Positions 1 to 8,776 of a DNA stretch of 58,865 bases are shown piece by piece. The DNA is from JBBSWB01 sp038046465 (GTDB taxonomy: Archaea > Nanobdellota > Nanobdellia > Woesearchaeales > GW2011-AR9). The DNA is taken from contig JBBSWB010000041.1 of NCBI GenBank assembly GCA_038046465.1, positions 1 through 58,865 of the forward strand, in the 5' to 3' direction. The notes under the pieces are model-generated. The model saw only the letters and a list, made by a program, of their open reading frames with translations, ran no database searches and had not been told where the DNA came from. Position numbers and translations under genes: made by a program. The first letter of the stretch is position 1, and every line of letters starts with the position of its first letter.

Positions 1-66
1 GATTTCTGTACTCGAGAATATAGATTAAATCACTTCAGAATACTGAAGTATTACTTAAATGCAAAA

Positions 67-76
67 ACTTTATAAA
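67..76 (+). promoter_or_regulatory. TATA box of the FKBP gene
   Basis: The stretch CTTTATAAAG is centred about 26 nt upstream of the ATG at 99, the archaeal spacing from TATA box to transcription start. The message probably begins at or next to the start codon (leaderless). Confidence 0.7.
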
Positions 77-98
77 GACTTAATTGACAAAAGCAAGA

Positions 99-785
99 AT
101 GGCTGAAAAAATTAAATTACATGATTTTGTAGAAGTAGACTATACTGGAAAGCTTCCAGAAGGGCTGGTATTTGACACCACTATAGAAAAAGTGGCTAAA
201 GAAAATGATATGTATTCTGCACAGATGAAATTTTCTCCCGCTACAGTTTGTGTGGGGGAAAGACAAATTCTGCCTGGATTAGACCAAGAATTAGAAGGAA
301 AAGAAATTGGAATAGAATATACGATTACTTTACCTCCTGAAAAGGCCTTTGGTAAAAGAGATATTAAGAGAATGAAAATTATTCCGGCAGGAACTTTTAA
401 AGAACATAAAATAAACCCTCAGCCTGGACTGCAAGTAGATATTGACGGAGAGATGGGCATCATAACCCATATTTCCGGAGGAAGAATCATTGTTAATTTT
501 AATCATCCTTTAGCTGGAAAAGAAGTTATTTACACTTTCAAAATAAATCGAAAAATTGAAGACGATCAGGAAAAAGTAATCGCTTTCTTGTCTACTTTGC
601 TAGGTCTTCCAAAAGAAAAAACAGAAGTGAAAGTAGTTGAAAACAAAGCAACGGTAATTTTGCCAATAGAACTTCCTGCGCCAGTAACGGATCTGCTTAA
701 GAAAAGACTGGTAGAAGTAACTTCCTTAACCGAAGTAGTATTCGAGAAAAAAGAAGCTACTAAAGAAACAAAAGCTAAGAAATAA
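99..785 (+). CDS. FKBP-type peptidyl-prolyl cis-trans isomerase (SlyD-like)
   Basis: Cytoplasmic prolyl isomerase and probable folding chaperone. The N-terminal FKBP core is recognisable (VEVDYTGKLPEGLVFDTT, then ILPGLDQELEGKEIG) and is interrupted by an insert-in-flap region around residues 80-140 (TLPPEKAFGKRD; HPLAGKEVIYTFKI), as in archaeal long-type FKBPs. A further C-terminal domain and a lysine-rich tail follow, as in the archaeal 26-28 kDa class. I start at ATG 99 and not at the in-frame TTG at 84, because the TATA box at about 67-76 puts transcription start at the ATG. It stands alone upstream of a PRTase-like gene. The family call is secure; substrates are not known. Confidence 0.92.
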   Translation: MAEKIKLHDFVEVDYTGKLPEGLVFDTTIEKVAKENDMYSAQMKFSPATVCVGERQILPGLDQELEGKEIGIEYTITLPPEKAFGKRDIKRMKIIPAGTFKEHKINPQPGLQVDIDGEMGIITHISGGRIIVNFNHPLAGKEVIYTFKINRKIEDDQEKVIAFLSTLLGLPKEKTEVKVVENKATVILPIELPAPVTDLLKKRLVEVTSLTEVVFEKKEATKETKAKK

Positions 786-880
786 AAAATAACCTTATGA
801 ATTAAAGTTATTTCTGTTTTTATTATTCCGTTGGTATTGTTTAGTTAATTTAATAAACTTCTTAAATTTACTTATTCTTA

Positions 881-2449
881 ATGTCAGAAAAAAGAGAACT
901 AAAGAGATTAAGCGAAGATTTAGTTCTAGCTTTAAATTGGGCTGCTGCGGAATATTATTATTTTAAGGAATTACAAAAGGAATTTGAAATTATAGGAAAA
1001 AAACGCGATGAAGCGCCTTATGCTAAAGAAGCTCGTCGAGTAGCAAAAATTGTTAAGTATATTTGCTCAGCAGAAAGGAGAACAGACCAATTTGAAGAAA
1101 AAGCAAGAAAAAAAAATGAAGATTTTGCTGAAGAATTAAGTAAACGTCTTGGAGAAAATATTGCTTTAATGGATTTAATTAAGGGATTTAGAGCAATCGC
1201 TAAAGAACTGAATGTAGAACATGCACATTTAGCAGCGTTCGCAAGCAGATATGACGGGTTTGTGAATGAATATATCGGTAAACTCGGCGGATATTCAGCA
1301 GCTCATTCTAAACTATATACATATATCAAGAGGTCTCCGGATTTAAAATCAGAAGAGCAGGAGAAAGTTAGTATCGCTGTTTCCAAATTTATAGAGCAAA
1401 CAAAAGAACAAGTTCAAGATGCTCAAAGATGGATCGCCGCTTTAGAAGCGAGCCTGAGGAAAGCTTACAATTATACGTCGGGATTCAAATTGACTGAAAA
1501 GAAAGAAGCCAGGTTAACCGAAAAAGAAGAAAACTTGAAAATCTTGCATGAACAACGCTGGCCCTTTCCAGATAGAGACGAAAGAACAAATTTTCTTGTC
1601 CAACAACCTACGGAAGATTTGCGCCAATTGATTAAAAAAATGGCTCGATATAGGTATGCGCACGGAATCCTTCAAACATCTTATTTTTTTACTGAAGGCA
1701 TGCTTCTTGCAATAGATCCATTAATGAAAAAGCAAATAACTTGGAAAGAAATTGTGGAAGATTTACCAATGGCGGATTTGACAGAAGAAGGCCGTTCTAA
1801 TTTACAGCATTACGCTAAATTGTTTATTTATGGATACCTTAGGGTTTATTTAAAATTAAACAAGGCCGGATATTTCAAGTATTTTCCAAATCACGAAGAA
1901 ACCTGCAAGCTTTATGAATTTATGCGCCAGCTCGTGCATGAAGTGGAAAGAAGCAACGTCGACTTTGTTTATGCAATTGACCGCAGCGGCAGGATTCTAG
2001 GTTTCTTACTTTACCAAGTCTTAAAAAAGCTCGGGAAACTGGGAAAAACAAAATTTTATTTTATGTACGCTACTAAGGAAATGGACGTTGCTCTTTATTC
2101 CGAAAAGCAGAAAAAAGAAATTCGTGGCAAGAAAGTTTTATTGATTGATGATTTTTCTTCAGTAGGTAACACTATGACTTCAACTCTTTCTTATCTTCGA
2201 GCATTCGGACCTGAAAAAGTTATTCCTTATGTATTTGCAAGCTTCGGCTACCGTCCTTTGCGTGGAAGAGAAGATTACCATATTGTTTACGACCAAGAGC
2301 CCAGTTGGTTCTGGAAAAAAGAATATTCCGGTCTAAATGAAAAACCGCACGGAGGAGTAGAAGTCAATAAAGGTGCTAAAGAAATTTCTCGAAAGGTTAG
2401 AAAAGTCTTAATTACCTTTGCCGAAGTCATTGCTGAATATTATTACTGA
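881..2449 (+). CDS. Phosphoribosyltransferase-like protein with helical N-terminal domain
   Basis: A 522-residue protein. Roughly residues 1-210 are predicted helical and charged. The C-terminal third carries a type I PRTase-like core: FVYAIDRSGR near residue 365 and VLLIDDFSSVGNT near 420, which resembles the PRPP-binding loop of nucleotide salvage PRTases. It ends in an aromatic YYY. A paralog lies at 6891-8390 on the other strand; both share an N-terminal motif of the form W.AAE..Y..ELQ followed later by .AERR. The acidic PRPP loop is kept here and altered in the paralog. A TATA-like TTTAATAAAC lies about 25 nt before the ATG, so it is probably leaderless. The substrate is not known; a nucleotide-sensing or signalling role is only a possibility. 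Confidence 0.7.
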   Translation: MSEKRELKRLSEDLVLALNWAAAEYYYFKELQKEFEIIGKKRDEAPYAKEARRVAKIVKYICSAERRTDQFEEKARKKNEDFAEELSKRLGENIALMDLIKGFRAIAKELNVEHAHLAAFASRYDGFVNEYIGKLGGYSAAHSKLYTYIKRSPDLKSEEQEKVSIAVSKFIEQTKEQVQDAQRWIAALEASLRKAYNYTSGFKLTEKKEARLTEKEENLKILHEQRWPFPDRDERTNFLVQQPTEDLRQLIKKMARYRYAHGILQTSYFFTEGMLLAIDPLMKKQITWKEIVEDLPMADLTEEGRSNLQHYAKLFIYGYLRVYLKLNKAGYFKYFPNHEETCKLYEFMRQLVHEVERSNVDFVYAIDRSGRILGFLLYQVLKKLGKLGKTKFYFMYATKEMDVALYSEKQKKEIRGKKVLLIDDFSSVGNTMTSTLSYLRAFGPEKVIPYVFASFGYRPLRGREDYHIVYDQEPSWFWKKEYSGLNEKPHGGVEVNKGAKEISRKVRKVLITFAEVIAEYYY

Positions 2450-2478
2450 TTTGATTAAGAAATTAAAAAAATTAAAAT

Positions 2479-2622
2479 TTATTTCATTCTTCTTTTTAAT
2501 TTGGCTAAAGCTTCATAATCTGCTTTGGTGCCGCTGCCGCCTTGACATTTGGTTTCTAAATTTTTAAGTTCGTCTTTCAAAACCGAATACCTTCTTTCCA
2601 AATCGCGTTTGCTTATAGTCAT
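2479..2622 (-). CDS. Small basic-helical hypothetical protein, 47 aa
   Basis: A short reading frame beginning MTISKRDLERRYSVLKDELK and ending AKLKRRMK. It has an AGGTG ribosome site 7-8 nt before the ATG. The first and last thirds look like amphipathic helices joined by a CQGGSGT linker, which resembles a small helical hairpin. I recognise no family. The good ribosome site, the sensible composition and its fit in the gap between neighbouring genes support it as real. Confidence 0.6.
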   Translation of the reverse strand: MTISKRDLERRYSVLKDELKNLETKCQGGSGTKADYEALAKLKRRMK

Positions 2623-2783
2623 GTTTTCACCTTTGCTTAGATTAATATTGGATTAAATTTGTTTAATATTAATAAACGAGATTAATAAACTAATACGGAT
2701 TAAGTTAATCTCTTAATCCCCTAAATGATTAAACCTATAAAAAGTTAACTGTTTTTGGAGAATATGTAAAAAGAGATTTATTT
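2623..2783. other. AT-rich intergenic spacer with short dyads
   Basis: Contains the upstream region of the 47-aa gene. GAGATTAA at about 2679 and TTAATCTC at about 2706 form an 8-bp dyad, and CCTATAAAAAG lies at about 2735. I see no gene. Confidence 0.4.
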
Positions 2784-3059
2784 CTAATCTCCCAAAATTT
2801 TATAGGCAACTAGTGCCCCATAAGGAAGAATCACTTGATCTGGCGATGCAAAACTAAAACTAAAACCCGCAATCAAATCTACAGCAACGGCATAATCTGC
2901 TTTTGCTTTCAGTATTTTAAAATCATTTTTATGGTGGGTTAAATCAACTACAAAAATCTTCTTTTCTTCAAACTTTTTAAAAGCATCTTTAAGCGTGGGC
3001 GCATCTTTAAGTAGATCGACTAGCGAAGGATTCAATGTTTGTTTTTCTGTTGCGGTCAT
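2784..3059 (-). CDS. Conserved-looking hypothetical protein, 91 aa
   Basis: Small soluble protein with a helical N-terminus (LVDLLKDAPTLKDAFKKFEEK) and a beta-rich C-terminus (IFVVDLTHH, YAVAVDLIAGFSFSF, VILPYGALVAYKILGD). It follows the Nudix gene on the same strand after about 50 nt, so the two may be co-transcribed. Family not recognised. Confidence 0.6.
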   Translation of the reverse strand: MTATEKQTLNPSLVDLLKDAPTLKDAFKKFEEKKIFVVDLTHHKNDFKILKAKADYAVAVDLIAGFSFSFASPDQVILPYGALVAYKILGD

Positions 3060-3109
3060 AAATTAGTGGAGACTTTATTGGAATTATAAGCTTTTTGGGT
3101 TTGGAGAAT

Positions 3110-3541
3110 TCATTTAAAATTGGTTCTCAAAAAATTATAAATTTCTTCTAAACAATTACAAACTTCTGGGAATTTTAATAATTTCTTCGCTTCCCCAAAT
3201 CTAAACCAAGCAAATCCCTGGTGTTCAGAAGAAATAATCGGGTTTTTACTACATAGGCCCGCAAACAGCACAATTTTACGCAAAGAACCGGAAGGAGCTG
3301 TATACTCATAAGTAAATTCTTTTGATTGTTTATTTTCTTTTATAATAATCATATCTTTATCGGTATTTAAGTTCACTTCTTCCATTAGTTCTCGTGTTGC
3401 TGTTTCATAACAGGTTTCAGAGTTTTCTTGATGTCCCTTTGGAAAATCCCATTCCCCTTGATTGGGGTGTTTTAGTAATAAAAATAAGATTTCTGGTGAT
3501 TTGCGGTATAATACAAACCCGCAAGAAATTTCCTTTTTCAT
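3110..3541 (-). CDS. Nudix hydrolase (Ap4A-hydrolase-like)
   Basis: Hydrolyses a nucleoside diphosphate linked to another moiety. The Nudix box is complete: GHQENSETCYETATRELMEE, matching G-x5-E-x7-REUxEExGU with the metal-binding glutamates present. The preceding WDFPKG and the overall length of 143 aa resemble the small diadenosine tetraphosphate hydrolase (MutT/NUDT2-type) subgroup. It is divergent from ftsZ, sharing a 200-nt AT-rich promoter region, and lies upstream of the 91-aa gene. The exact substrate cannot be read from sequence. Confidence 0.88.
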   Translation of the reverse strand: MKKEISCGFVLYRKSPEILFLLLKHPNQGEWDFPKGHQENSETCYETATRELMEEVNLNTDKDMIIIKENKQSKEFTYEYTAPSGSLRKIVLFAGLCSKNPIISSEHQGFAWFRFGEAKKLLKFPEVCNCLEEIYNFLRTNFK

Positions 3542-3739
3542 ACTTAGTTTATTTTTAAATTTTATTTATATACTTTTCTAAATAATATTTCTAAATAGTA
3601 TGCTCCTTTTAACTTCTTTTAACTCATTTTAACCCGCGTTGAGAAGATAGGTTTCAGTGCAATAATCTTTATATATCCTTTCTTTTTTTAATTAAGCAAG
3701 GGATTAGTTGAGGGTAGTTAAAAAAAGGTGGTTTTTAAG

Positions 3740-4945
3740 ATGGATAATTATAACGATAATACTTATAAAGAAAATTTTGCTGAAAAAAAAATAGTTAGCC
3801 CGCTGGAAAAAACTTCACGGGAAGTCCGAACTTCTAAAGAAGCAGAGTATTATAAAGAACCGGTTCGCGCTGAACAAATTTCTCATAAGAAAGCTAATGC
3901 TGATATTGACGCGGAATTAGAACAATTAATTGCTGCCCAAAAAACAAAGATAAAAGTTATTGGTTGTGGGGGAGCAGGTAATAATACGATTAACCGCATT
4001 TCTGAAGTAGGAATAAAAGGTATTGAAACCGTTGCTATAAATACGGATGCTCAAGACTTGTTATATACTTCTGCGGATAAAAAGATTCTGATTGGAAAAG
4101 AATTAACCCAAGGATTGGGAGCAGGTTCAAATCCGCGTATAGGAGAAGAAGCGGCTAAAGAAAACGAACACGAACTTAAAAAGATGCTGGAAGGAGCAGA
4201 TATGATTTTTATTACCTGCGGTTTAGGCGGAGGAACGGGAACGGGTAGTGCTCCTTTTGTAGCCCAATTAGCTAAAAAAGTAGGAATCCTTAGTGTAGGT
4301 ATTGTAACTATTCCTTTTTCCATGGAAGGTTCACACCGCTTTGAAAATGCCATGATGGGATTAGAAAAGTTAGAACAGAATATTAATACTTTAATTGTTA
4401 TTCCTAATGAAAAATTATTGGAGATAGCTCCTAATTTACCGTTGCAAACTGCATTTAAGATTGCTGATGAAATTTTAACCAACGCCGTTAAAGGGATTGC
4501 TGAATTAGTTACTAAAGCCGGATTAGTCAACCTTGATTTTGCTGACGTAAAAGCAATTATGGGTGAAGGCGGAGTAGCGTTGATTGGCGTAGGAGAATCT
4601 GATTCGGAAAATCGCGCCGAAGAATCCGTGCACAAAGCTTTAGAAAATCCTTTGATTGATGTAGATATATCCAATGCTACTGGCGCTTTAATCAATATTT
4701 GCGGCGGAGAAAGCCTTTCTCTGGACGAATCCCGAAAAATTGTGGAAACAGTAGCCCGAAGTCTTGACCCTAAAGCAAAAATAATTTGGGGAGCACAGAT
4801 CTCTAAAGATTTAGAAAGAACTATCCGGACTATGCTAATCATTACGGGAGTAAGTTCGGAACAGATTTTCGGAGAAGACAATACTTATTTCCAACGAAAA
4901 AAAGAGCAAACTGAAGACGATTTGGGAATAGAATTTGTGAGTTGA
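3740..4945 (+). CDS. ftsZ: Cell division protein FtsZ
   Basis: Tubulin-fold GTPase that forms the division ring at mid-cell. The N-terminal core starts KVIGCGGAGNN, the tubulin signature is GGGTGTGSAP, and the rest of the GTPase and C-terminal domains follow at normal spacing. A charged, probably disordered N-terminal extension of about 70 residues precedes the core, and a short acidic tail follows. I prefer ATG 3740 to the GTG at 3728 because AGGTGG at 3726-3731 is then a ribosome site at normal spacing. A TATA-like TTTATATA lies at about 3669. FtsZ supports a lineage with FtsZ-based division. Confidence 0.97.
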   Translation: MDNYNDNTYKENFAEKKIVSPLEKTSREVRTSKEAEYYKEPVRAEQISHKKANADIDAELEQLIAAQKTKIKVIGCGGAGNNTINRISEVGIKGIETVAINTDAQDLLYTSADKKILIGKELTQGLGAGSNPRIGEEAAKENEHELKKMLEGADMIFITCGLGGGTGTGSAPFVAQLAKKVGILSVGIVTIPFSMEGSHRFENAMMGLEKLEQNINTLIVIPNEKLLEIAPNLPLQTAFKIADEILTNAVKGIAELVTKAGLVNLDFADVKAIMGEGGVALIGVGESDSENRAEESVHKALENPLIDVDISNATGALINICGGESLSLDESRKIVETVARSLDPKAKIIWGAQISKDLERTIRTMLIITGVSSEQIFGEDNTYFQRKKEQTEDDLGIEFVS

Positions 4946-4995
4946 GATTTTTTATAATTTTAAAAGTCTAAAAAAATAATCTAAAAAATAAAAAA

Positions 4996-5475
4996 TTATA
5001 TTTCCTGTTTCATGTCTAATTCTATGACCGAGTCAATTTTCCGGATCTCGTACTTGTCTTCTGCTAATGCAGTCATTAAGCCTTCTACATTTAAAAGCTT
5101 ACGAGAGAGCATGGCTAGTTGCGTATGGTAATGCCTGACTTCATCTCTATTCATTAATTCACCAGTGCTCCACCATTTCCATTGTTCCCGGACAGGATTC
5201 TGTCTAACTTGCTCTACTTCTCGACGTACGTGGTCCCTTAAATCAACTAAATTCATTAAGGTTTCGTCTATGCACCTTAAATGGGATTCCATTCTTTGGT
5301 CTTCGAAGTGGGTTCTGCAATCGTTCCCTGTTGGCTCGGATTGCACTAAGTGCACCGCTGAGCTGAACCTATTTTCAATCACGGCGTATAAACCGTCTCT
5401 CTGTAAGAGATTAGTGTTTTCGTCTACTAAAGCCAGGTATTCTGGCCGATTTGCGTCTTTACATGTTTTTTTCAT
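4996..5475 (-). CDS. Hypothetical helical protein, 159 aa
   Basis: Predicted all-helical, rich in charged and polar residues (RRKLLN-type helices, MESHLRCIDETLMNLVDLRD, LAMLSRKLLNVEGLMTALAE), probably coiled coil. Start supported by a strong GGAGGAG ribosome site 7 nt before the ATG. It is divergent from the 5911 gene across a 435-nt spacer holding two inverted-repeat structures. Codon use is less AT-biased than its neighbours. No family recognised. Confidence 0.6.
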   Translation of the reverse strand: MKKTCKDANRPEYLALVDENTNLLQRDGLYAVIENRFSSAVHLVQSEPTGNDCRTHFEDQRMESHLRCIDETLMNLVDLRDHVRREVEQVRQNPVREQWKWWSTGELMNRDEVRHYHTQLAMLSRKLLNVEGLMTALAEDKYEIRKIDSVIELDMKQEI

Positions 5476-5514
5476 TTTTGTTCTCCTCCCCGTTTATCTC
5501 CCGTAGGATGTTGT

Positions 5515-5552
5515 CAAAGGACTGGTCCTTTGAGCAAAGCCCGGTCGGCTTT
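5515..5552. promoter_or_regulatory. Adjacent dyad and GC stem-loop in the leader of the 159-aa gene
   Basis: CAAAGGAC-TG-GTCCTTTG at 5515-5532 is a perfect 8-bp dyad. Next to it AAAGCC-5nt-GGCTTT (5536-5552) forms a second stem, followed on the plus strand by T residues. On the minus strand these lie between a TATA-like sequence and the GGAGGAG ribosome site of the 159-aa gene, so they could be an operator or leader structure; on the plus strand the second could be a terminator. Confidence 0.4.
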
Positions 5553-5601
5553 TTTATAGCTTGGTCTGTTTAGTTATGGTAACTAAAGCAGAATTCCAAT
5601 G

Positions 5602-5663
5602 GTTTGAATTTAGAGTAAGATTATAAGACAAGATTTACAGTCTTAGAAAATCTAAATTCAAAC
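5602..5663. repeat. 13-bp inverted repeat, long hairpin
   Basis: GTTTGAATTTAGA (5602-5614) and its exact complement (5651-5663) enclose 36 nt that themselves contain TAAGAC/GTCTTA. A structured intergenic element with no detectable coding capacity. Confidence 0.6.
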
Positions 5664-5910
5664 GTAACTAAAATAAATAAAAGTAGAACTAACTAAAAGA
5701 ACTTTACCCGATCCTTTGCTAGTTTTTTGTTTCATGTTAGTTGAAAATAACACCAAATATATAAACCTTTTGGTTATTTTGTCACAATTGAGTAGTTACG
5801 AGTACAAGAAGAGGCACTTTAAATTGTTCTTAAATAAAGTAACTACTATTTAGTAGCGAAAGATTTATAAAGATAGGCTATTTTTAGTCATTGAATAAGG
5901 GGGTATTAAA

Positions 5911-6840
5911 ATGGATATTAAAAAAATAAGAGCAGAACTGGAAACACTTGTTATAGATAACCCGGAAAATAGATTCTATCAACGAACAGGTTTACCAATG
6001 CCAAGCAATAGGGATAAGAGCTGGGATTATAACCGGGGCGTTATTAATTTAAACGCTTATGGTATGGGTATTCTTTTTGGTCGAGAAGCATATTTAGAAC
6101 AACTTTTACAAACCTTGCCAGCACAAGATGAAACTTCAGAAGAAGCACAACAAGAAGTTAAAAAAATGCTAGCTCTGGAAGTATATGACAATATTGCAAA
6201 AAGACTAGAAAAATTAGCTATATCTTTACAATCTTCTTGGGAATATAAAGAAAGGGCCAGGCAACTTTGGGATGACGTCCGCGAATACGGTAGAAAATCT
6301 CAGTCCTGCAAAAAAGAAATAACTCATCCAACAGTTTTGCAGTCTCTGCGCTATCAAGAGGCCCTAACTTATGAACAAGACAATCGAACAAAATTGGATA
6401 TGGGTGACGAACATAACCGTGATCGATTTTGTGTTGAAACAGCGGGGCGCTTATGGGCTATTGCTGGGGAAACAGAAAAAGCAGTAAATTATTTTAACCA
6501 AGGCGGGCCATATAGTTATCCCGTTGCTGCTGCTACTTTTGAACGGGTAGGAGATCGGAAAAACGCCCGGGCTTTTTGGATAAAAGCTGCAGAAGACCCT
6601 CAAGGTTACAGCGATCAGCAAGATGTTGATGCTGCGGAATATTGGTTAAAAGTTGGAAATCTTGAGAACGCATTAGCACGTTATGAACGAGCAATGAACT
6701 ATTGGATTTCACAAGATGGGAGTATTGACCTGCATGGTGAAGAAAAACCAGGAAGAGCTGAAGCTGAATCATTAAGAAAACAGGTTGTAGAACCACTAAA
6801 ACAACGGCTTAAACGGAAACAAAAGAAAGCTCGAAAATAA
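5911..6840 (+). CDS. TPR-like repeat protein, 309 aa
   Basis: Cytoplasmic, with no signal peptide. The C-terminal half has helical pairs of TPR/SEL1 character: RLWAIAGETEKAVNYFNQGG, AATFERVGDRKNARAFWIKA, AEYWLKVGNLENALARYERA. It ends in a basic tail (KQRLKRKQKKARK). The N-terminal half is helical and unassigned. AAGGGGG precedes the ATG by 8 nt as a ribosome site, with a TATA box near 5867. Probably a protein-protein interaction scaffold; no specific partner is suggested by its neighbours. Confidence 0.65.
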   Translation: MDIKKIRAELETLVIDNPENRFYQRTGLPMPSNRDKSWDYNRGVINLNAYGMGILFGREAYLEQLLQTLPAQDETSEEAQQEVKKMLALEVYDNIAKRLEKLAISLQSSWEYKERARQLWDDVREYGRKSQSCKKEITHPTVLQSLRYQEALTYEQDNRTKLDMGDEHNRDRFCVETAGRLWAIAGETEKAVNYFNQGGPYSYPVAAATFERVGDRKNARAFWIKAAEDPQGYSDQQDVDAAEYWLKVGNLENALARYERAMNYWISQDGSIDLHGEEKPGRAEAESLRKQVVEPLKQRLKRKQKKARK

Positions 6841-6890
6841 ATTTATTTATTTTTTAATTATAATTTCTTAGTTTATTATCATCAACTTTT

Positions 6891-8390
6891 TTATTCCGTC
6901 GCTTCGCCTAAATAGTAATATACTCTGCCAAAAGCGATTAGAAGTTCTTTAATGAAGCTGATTCTGGCAGTTTGTTCTGGAGCTTCTCCGCTGGGAAATA
7001 CAGTACTATATAATTTTGGTTTTTCCTGCATTTCCTGAAGATGTGAAAGCGGAATAATTTTGCCGCGCCTAGTTCTTACAAATAAAGATGTTGGACGGAT
7101 TCGGTATTTTTTGCATCTATCTATTTCGGTCTGAATTTCAATTTCTAATTTATAATCCTTAGCAATAAAAGCTTCATGGCGAAGATCATCAAGCTGCTCC
7201 AGCCTTTTTTTTAAGTTGTTTCTTTCAGCGGCAGGAGTTAAATTTATTTCTTGATGTTCTTTAGGATCATCGTATCCCCGGTAATGAATCCCTTCTCTTT
7301 GAAAAGCTCGACTAATTCGGTCAATGGTTCCGCCGCGGCTGCTAAAATCTAAAATAGTAAAAGTATCAGCTTTATTCTTTTTTAAAATAAGTTTTACCTG
7401 CTCATTTAAATAGATTATAGCCTCTTTCGATGATTTTTCTTCATCATCATAAGCTGCAGGAGGGGGTTGGATAGTTAACAGTTTTAAACCTTTTCCTAAT
7501 CCTCCCCTTAACATCTCTTGATGGATTCCTTTAGCAACATAATAATTAAACAGGCTACCTAGTAAAGGAAATAAAACTAAGTGATCTGGTGGAGATGCAT
7601 ATTTCAGTAAATGTTTTTTTATAACTCCTGCCGACCAACCCAATTGCAGCAGTAAATCATTATATACCAAATGAAAATTTTTAAAAAAATAAATATCGGC
7701 AGTTTCCCTTCTTATTTTTTTACTGCCTTTCAATCCTAAGGTTCGGAGCTGTCTTCTTCGGAAAAGTTCTGCTAACGTTTTTTTCTGTTTCTTTTCGGGT
7801 TGACTTAAAACCGCAACCACATCGTCCACAGATTTTACTTTATGCAAGATATTCTGTTCAGTTTCAATTTCTTCAAAAATATCTTTGGCTTTAATTAGAG
7901 CTGCATCTAAAGCAGAAACCCACAAAACTAACTGTTTTATTTCGGTTTTCAAATGGGTAAGTTCTTGCTCAACTTTAGTTAACTGGGGTGTCCGATCATG
8001 AAAAGTATTACCCCATCTAACTGGAGCATATTTTTGTTTTCTTTGGACAGCAGTACGCAGCCCATTTAACTCTTCTCTTAATTTACCAACATAAAAAGAA
8101 CCGTATTTTATTAACATCCCGGCAGGGATTTCTATTTGCTTAAGGGTTTCTTCGATTTCTTTCCTAGGTATTTCTTCTTTTCGGGCTGCTTTTAGTTCAG
8201 TAAGAATTTTAGTTACGTCTTTCTCCGCTCTCCGTTCAGCTTTTCCGATGTAATTAATACAAGCAAGGGTTTGCCTCTCATCAAAATATTGCTCCATATC
8301 TAGAAGCTGCTGCAACTCTTGTAGATATTTAAATTCAGCCGCTAGCCATTTAATGGCATGAACCACATCTTTAGTCGGTTTGGTAGACAC
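6891..8390 (-). CDS. Phosphoribosyltransferase-like paralog with altered PRPP loop
   Basis: About 499 residues and paralogous to the protein at 881-2449: the same N-terminal pattern (AIKWLAAEFKYLQELQ, then GKAERRAEK), a long helical middle, and a PRTase-like loop TILDFSSRGGTI near residue 345. Where typical PRTases and the paralog have two acidic residues before the loop, here only one remains (LDFSSRGG), so PRPP binding may be altered or lost. The tail is aromatic (FGRVYYYLGEA), as in the paralog. The TATA box on the minus strand near 8413-8421 favours the GTG at 8390 over the TTG at 8402 as a leaderless start. Function not known. Confidence 0.65.
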   Translation of the reverse strand: MSTKPTKDVVHAIKWLAAEFKYLQELQQLLDMEQYFDERQTLACINYIGKAERRAEKDVTKILTELKAARKEEIPRKEIEETLKQIEIPAGMLIKYGSFYVGKLREELNGLRTAVQRKQKYAPVRWGNTFHDRTPQLTKVEQELTHLKTEIKQLVLWVSALDAALIKAKDIFEEIETEQNILHKVKSVDDVVAVLSQPEKKQKKTLAELFRRRQLRTLGLKGSKKIRRETADIYFFKNFHLVYNDLLLQLGWSAGVIKKHLLKYASPPDHLVLFPLLGSLFNYYVAKGIHQEMLRGGLGKGLKLLTIQPPPAAYDDEEKSSKEAIIYLNEQVKLILKKNKADTFTILDFSSRGGTIDRISRAFQREGIHYRGYDDPKEHQEINLTPAAERNNLKKRLEQLDDLRHEAFIAKDYKLEIEIQTEIDRCKKYRIRPTSLFVRTRRGKIIPLSHLQEMQEKPKLYSTVFPSGEAPEQTARISFIKELLIAFGRVYYYLGEATE

Positions 8391-8535
8391 GTTAATAAGC
8401 AAGAAATTTAACTTTATATATGTTTTGTCAACTCATACAGATTACAAAAGTCGCCTTAGAAATCAAAATTTACCCGTAACCATACAAAAGCATTTTAGCT
8501 TTTGGGGTTTTAAAAAATTGAAAATGATTTTTTAG

Positions 8536-8546
8536 AAACCTTTATA
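8536..8546 (+). promoter_or_regulatory. TATA box of secE
   Basis: CCTTTATAAAT lies about 27 nt upstream of the secE ATG, which predicts a leaderless secE-spt5 transcript. Confidence 0.65.
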
Positions 8547-8571
8547 AATCAAGCCACGTCTTTTAGCATTT

Positions 8572-8760
8572 ATGGACTTTGAAGAAACTAAAACGACTAA
8601 AGTCAAAAGATTTATAAAGGAAACCATTCGGGTTTTGCGTATAACTAAGAAACCCAATAAAGAAGAATACAAAAGTATTGTTAAAGTTACTGGTTTAGGA
8701 ATATGCATCATTGGAGCAATTGGGTTCATCATATTCCTGTTAAAACAACTATTATTTTAA
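8572..8760 (+). CDS. secE: Preprotein translocase subunit SecE (Sec61 gamma)
   Basis: Small 62-aa, single-span subunit of the SecYEG protein-conducting channel. An amphipathic cytoplasmic segment (VKRFIKETIRVLRITKKPNKEEY) precedes one membrane helix (GLGICIIGAIGFIIFLLKQL), the Sec61-gamma layout. It lies 17 nt upstream of spt5, the conserved archaeal secE-spt5 pairing, which supports the call. Confidence 0.93.
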   Translation: MDFEETKTTKVKRFIKETIRVLRITKKPNKEEYKSIVKVTGLGICIIGAIGFIIFLLKQLLF

Positions 8761-8776
8761 AAAAGCAGAAATACAA

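Larger units (their letters stand above)
5476..5910. other. Divergent intergenic region with inverted repeats and promoters
   Basis: No gene seen. It holds the stem-loops at 5515-5552 and 5602-5663 (listed separately), a TATA-like ATATATAAAC near 5757, and TTTATAAAG near 5867, which serves the plus-strand gene at 5911. Confidence 0.5.

Noticed and set aside
84..98. TTG start for the FKBP protein and longer upstream starts for PGK (21857) and pair 3 NTase (58173)
   Set aside because: TATA boxes lie between those positions and the ATG, so the longer N-termini would not be transcribed.
4051..4881. 276-aa reading frame on the minus strand inside ftsZ
   Set aside because: Shadow of the ftsZ coding frame: serine/leucine-rich, no ribosome site or TATA box at its start, and FtsZ on the other strand is beyond doubt.
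5165..5506. 113-aa plus-strand frame opposite the 159-aa gene
   Set aside because: No start signal; the minus-strand gene has a strong GGAGGAG ribosome site.
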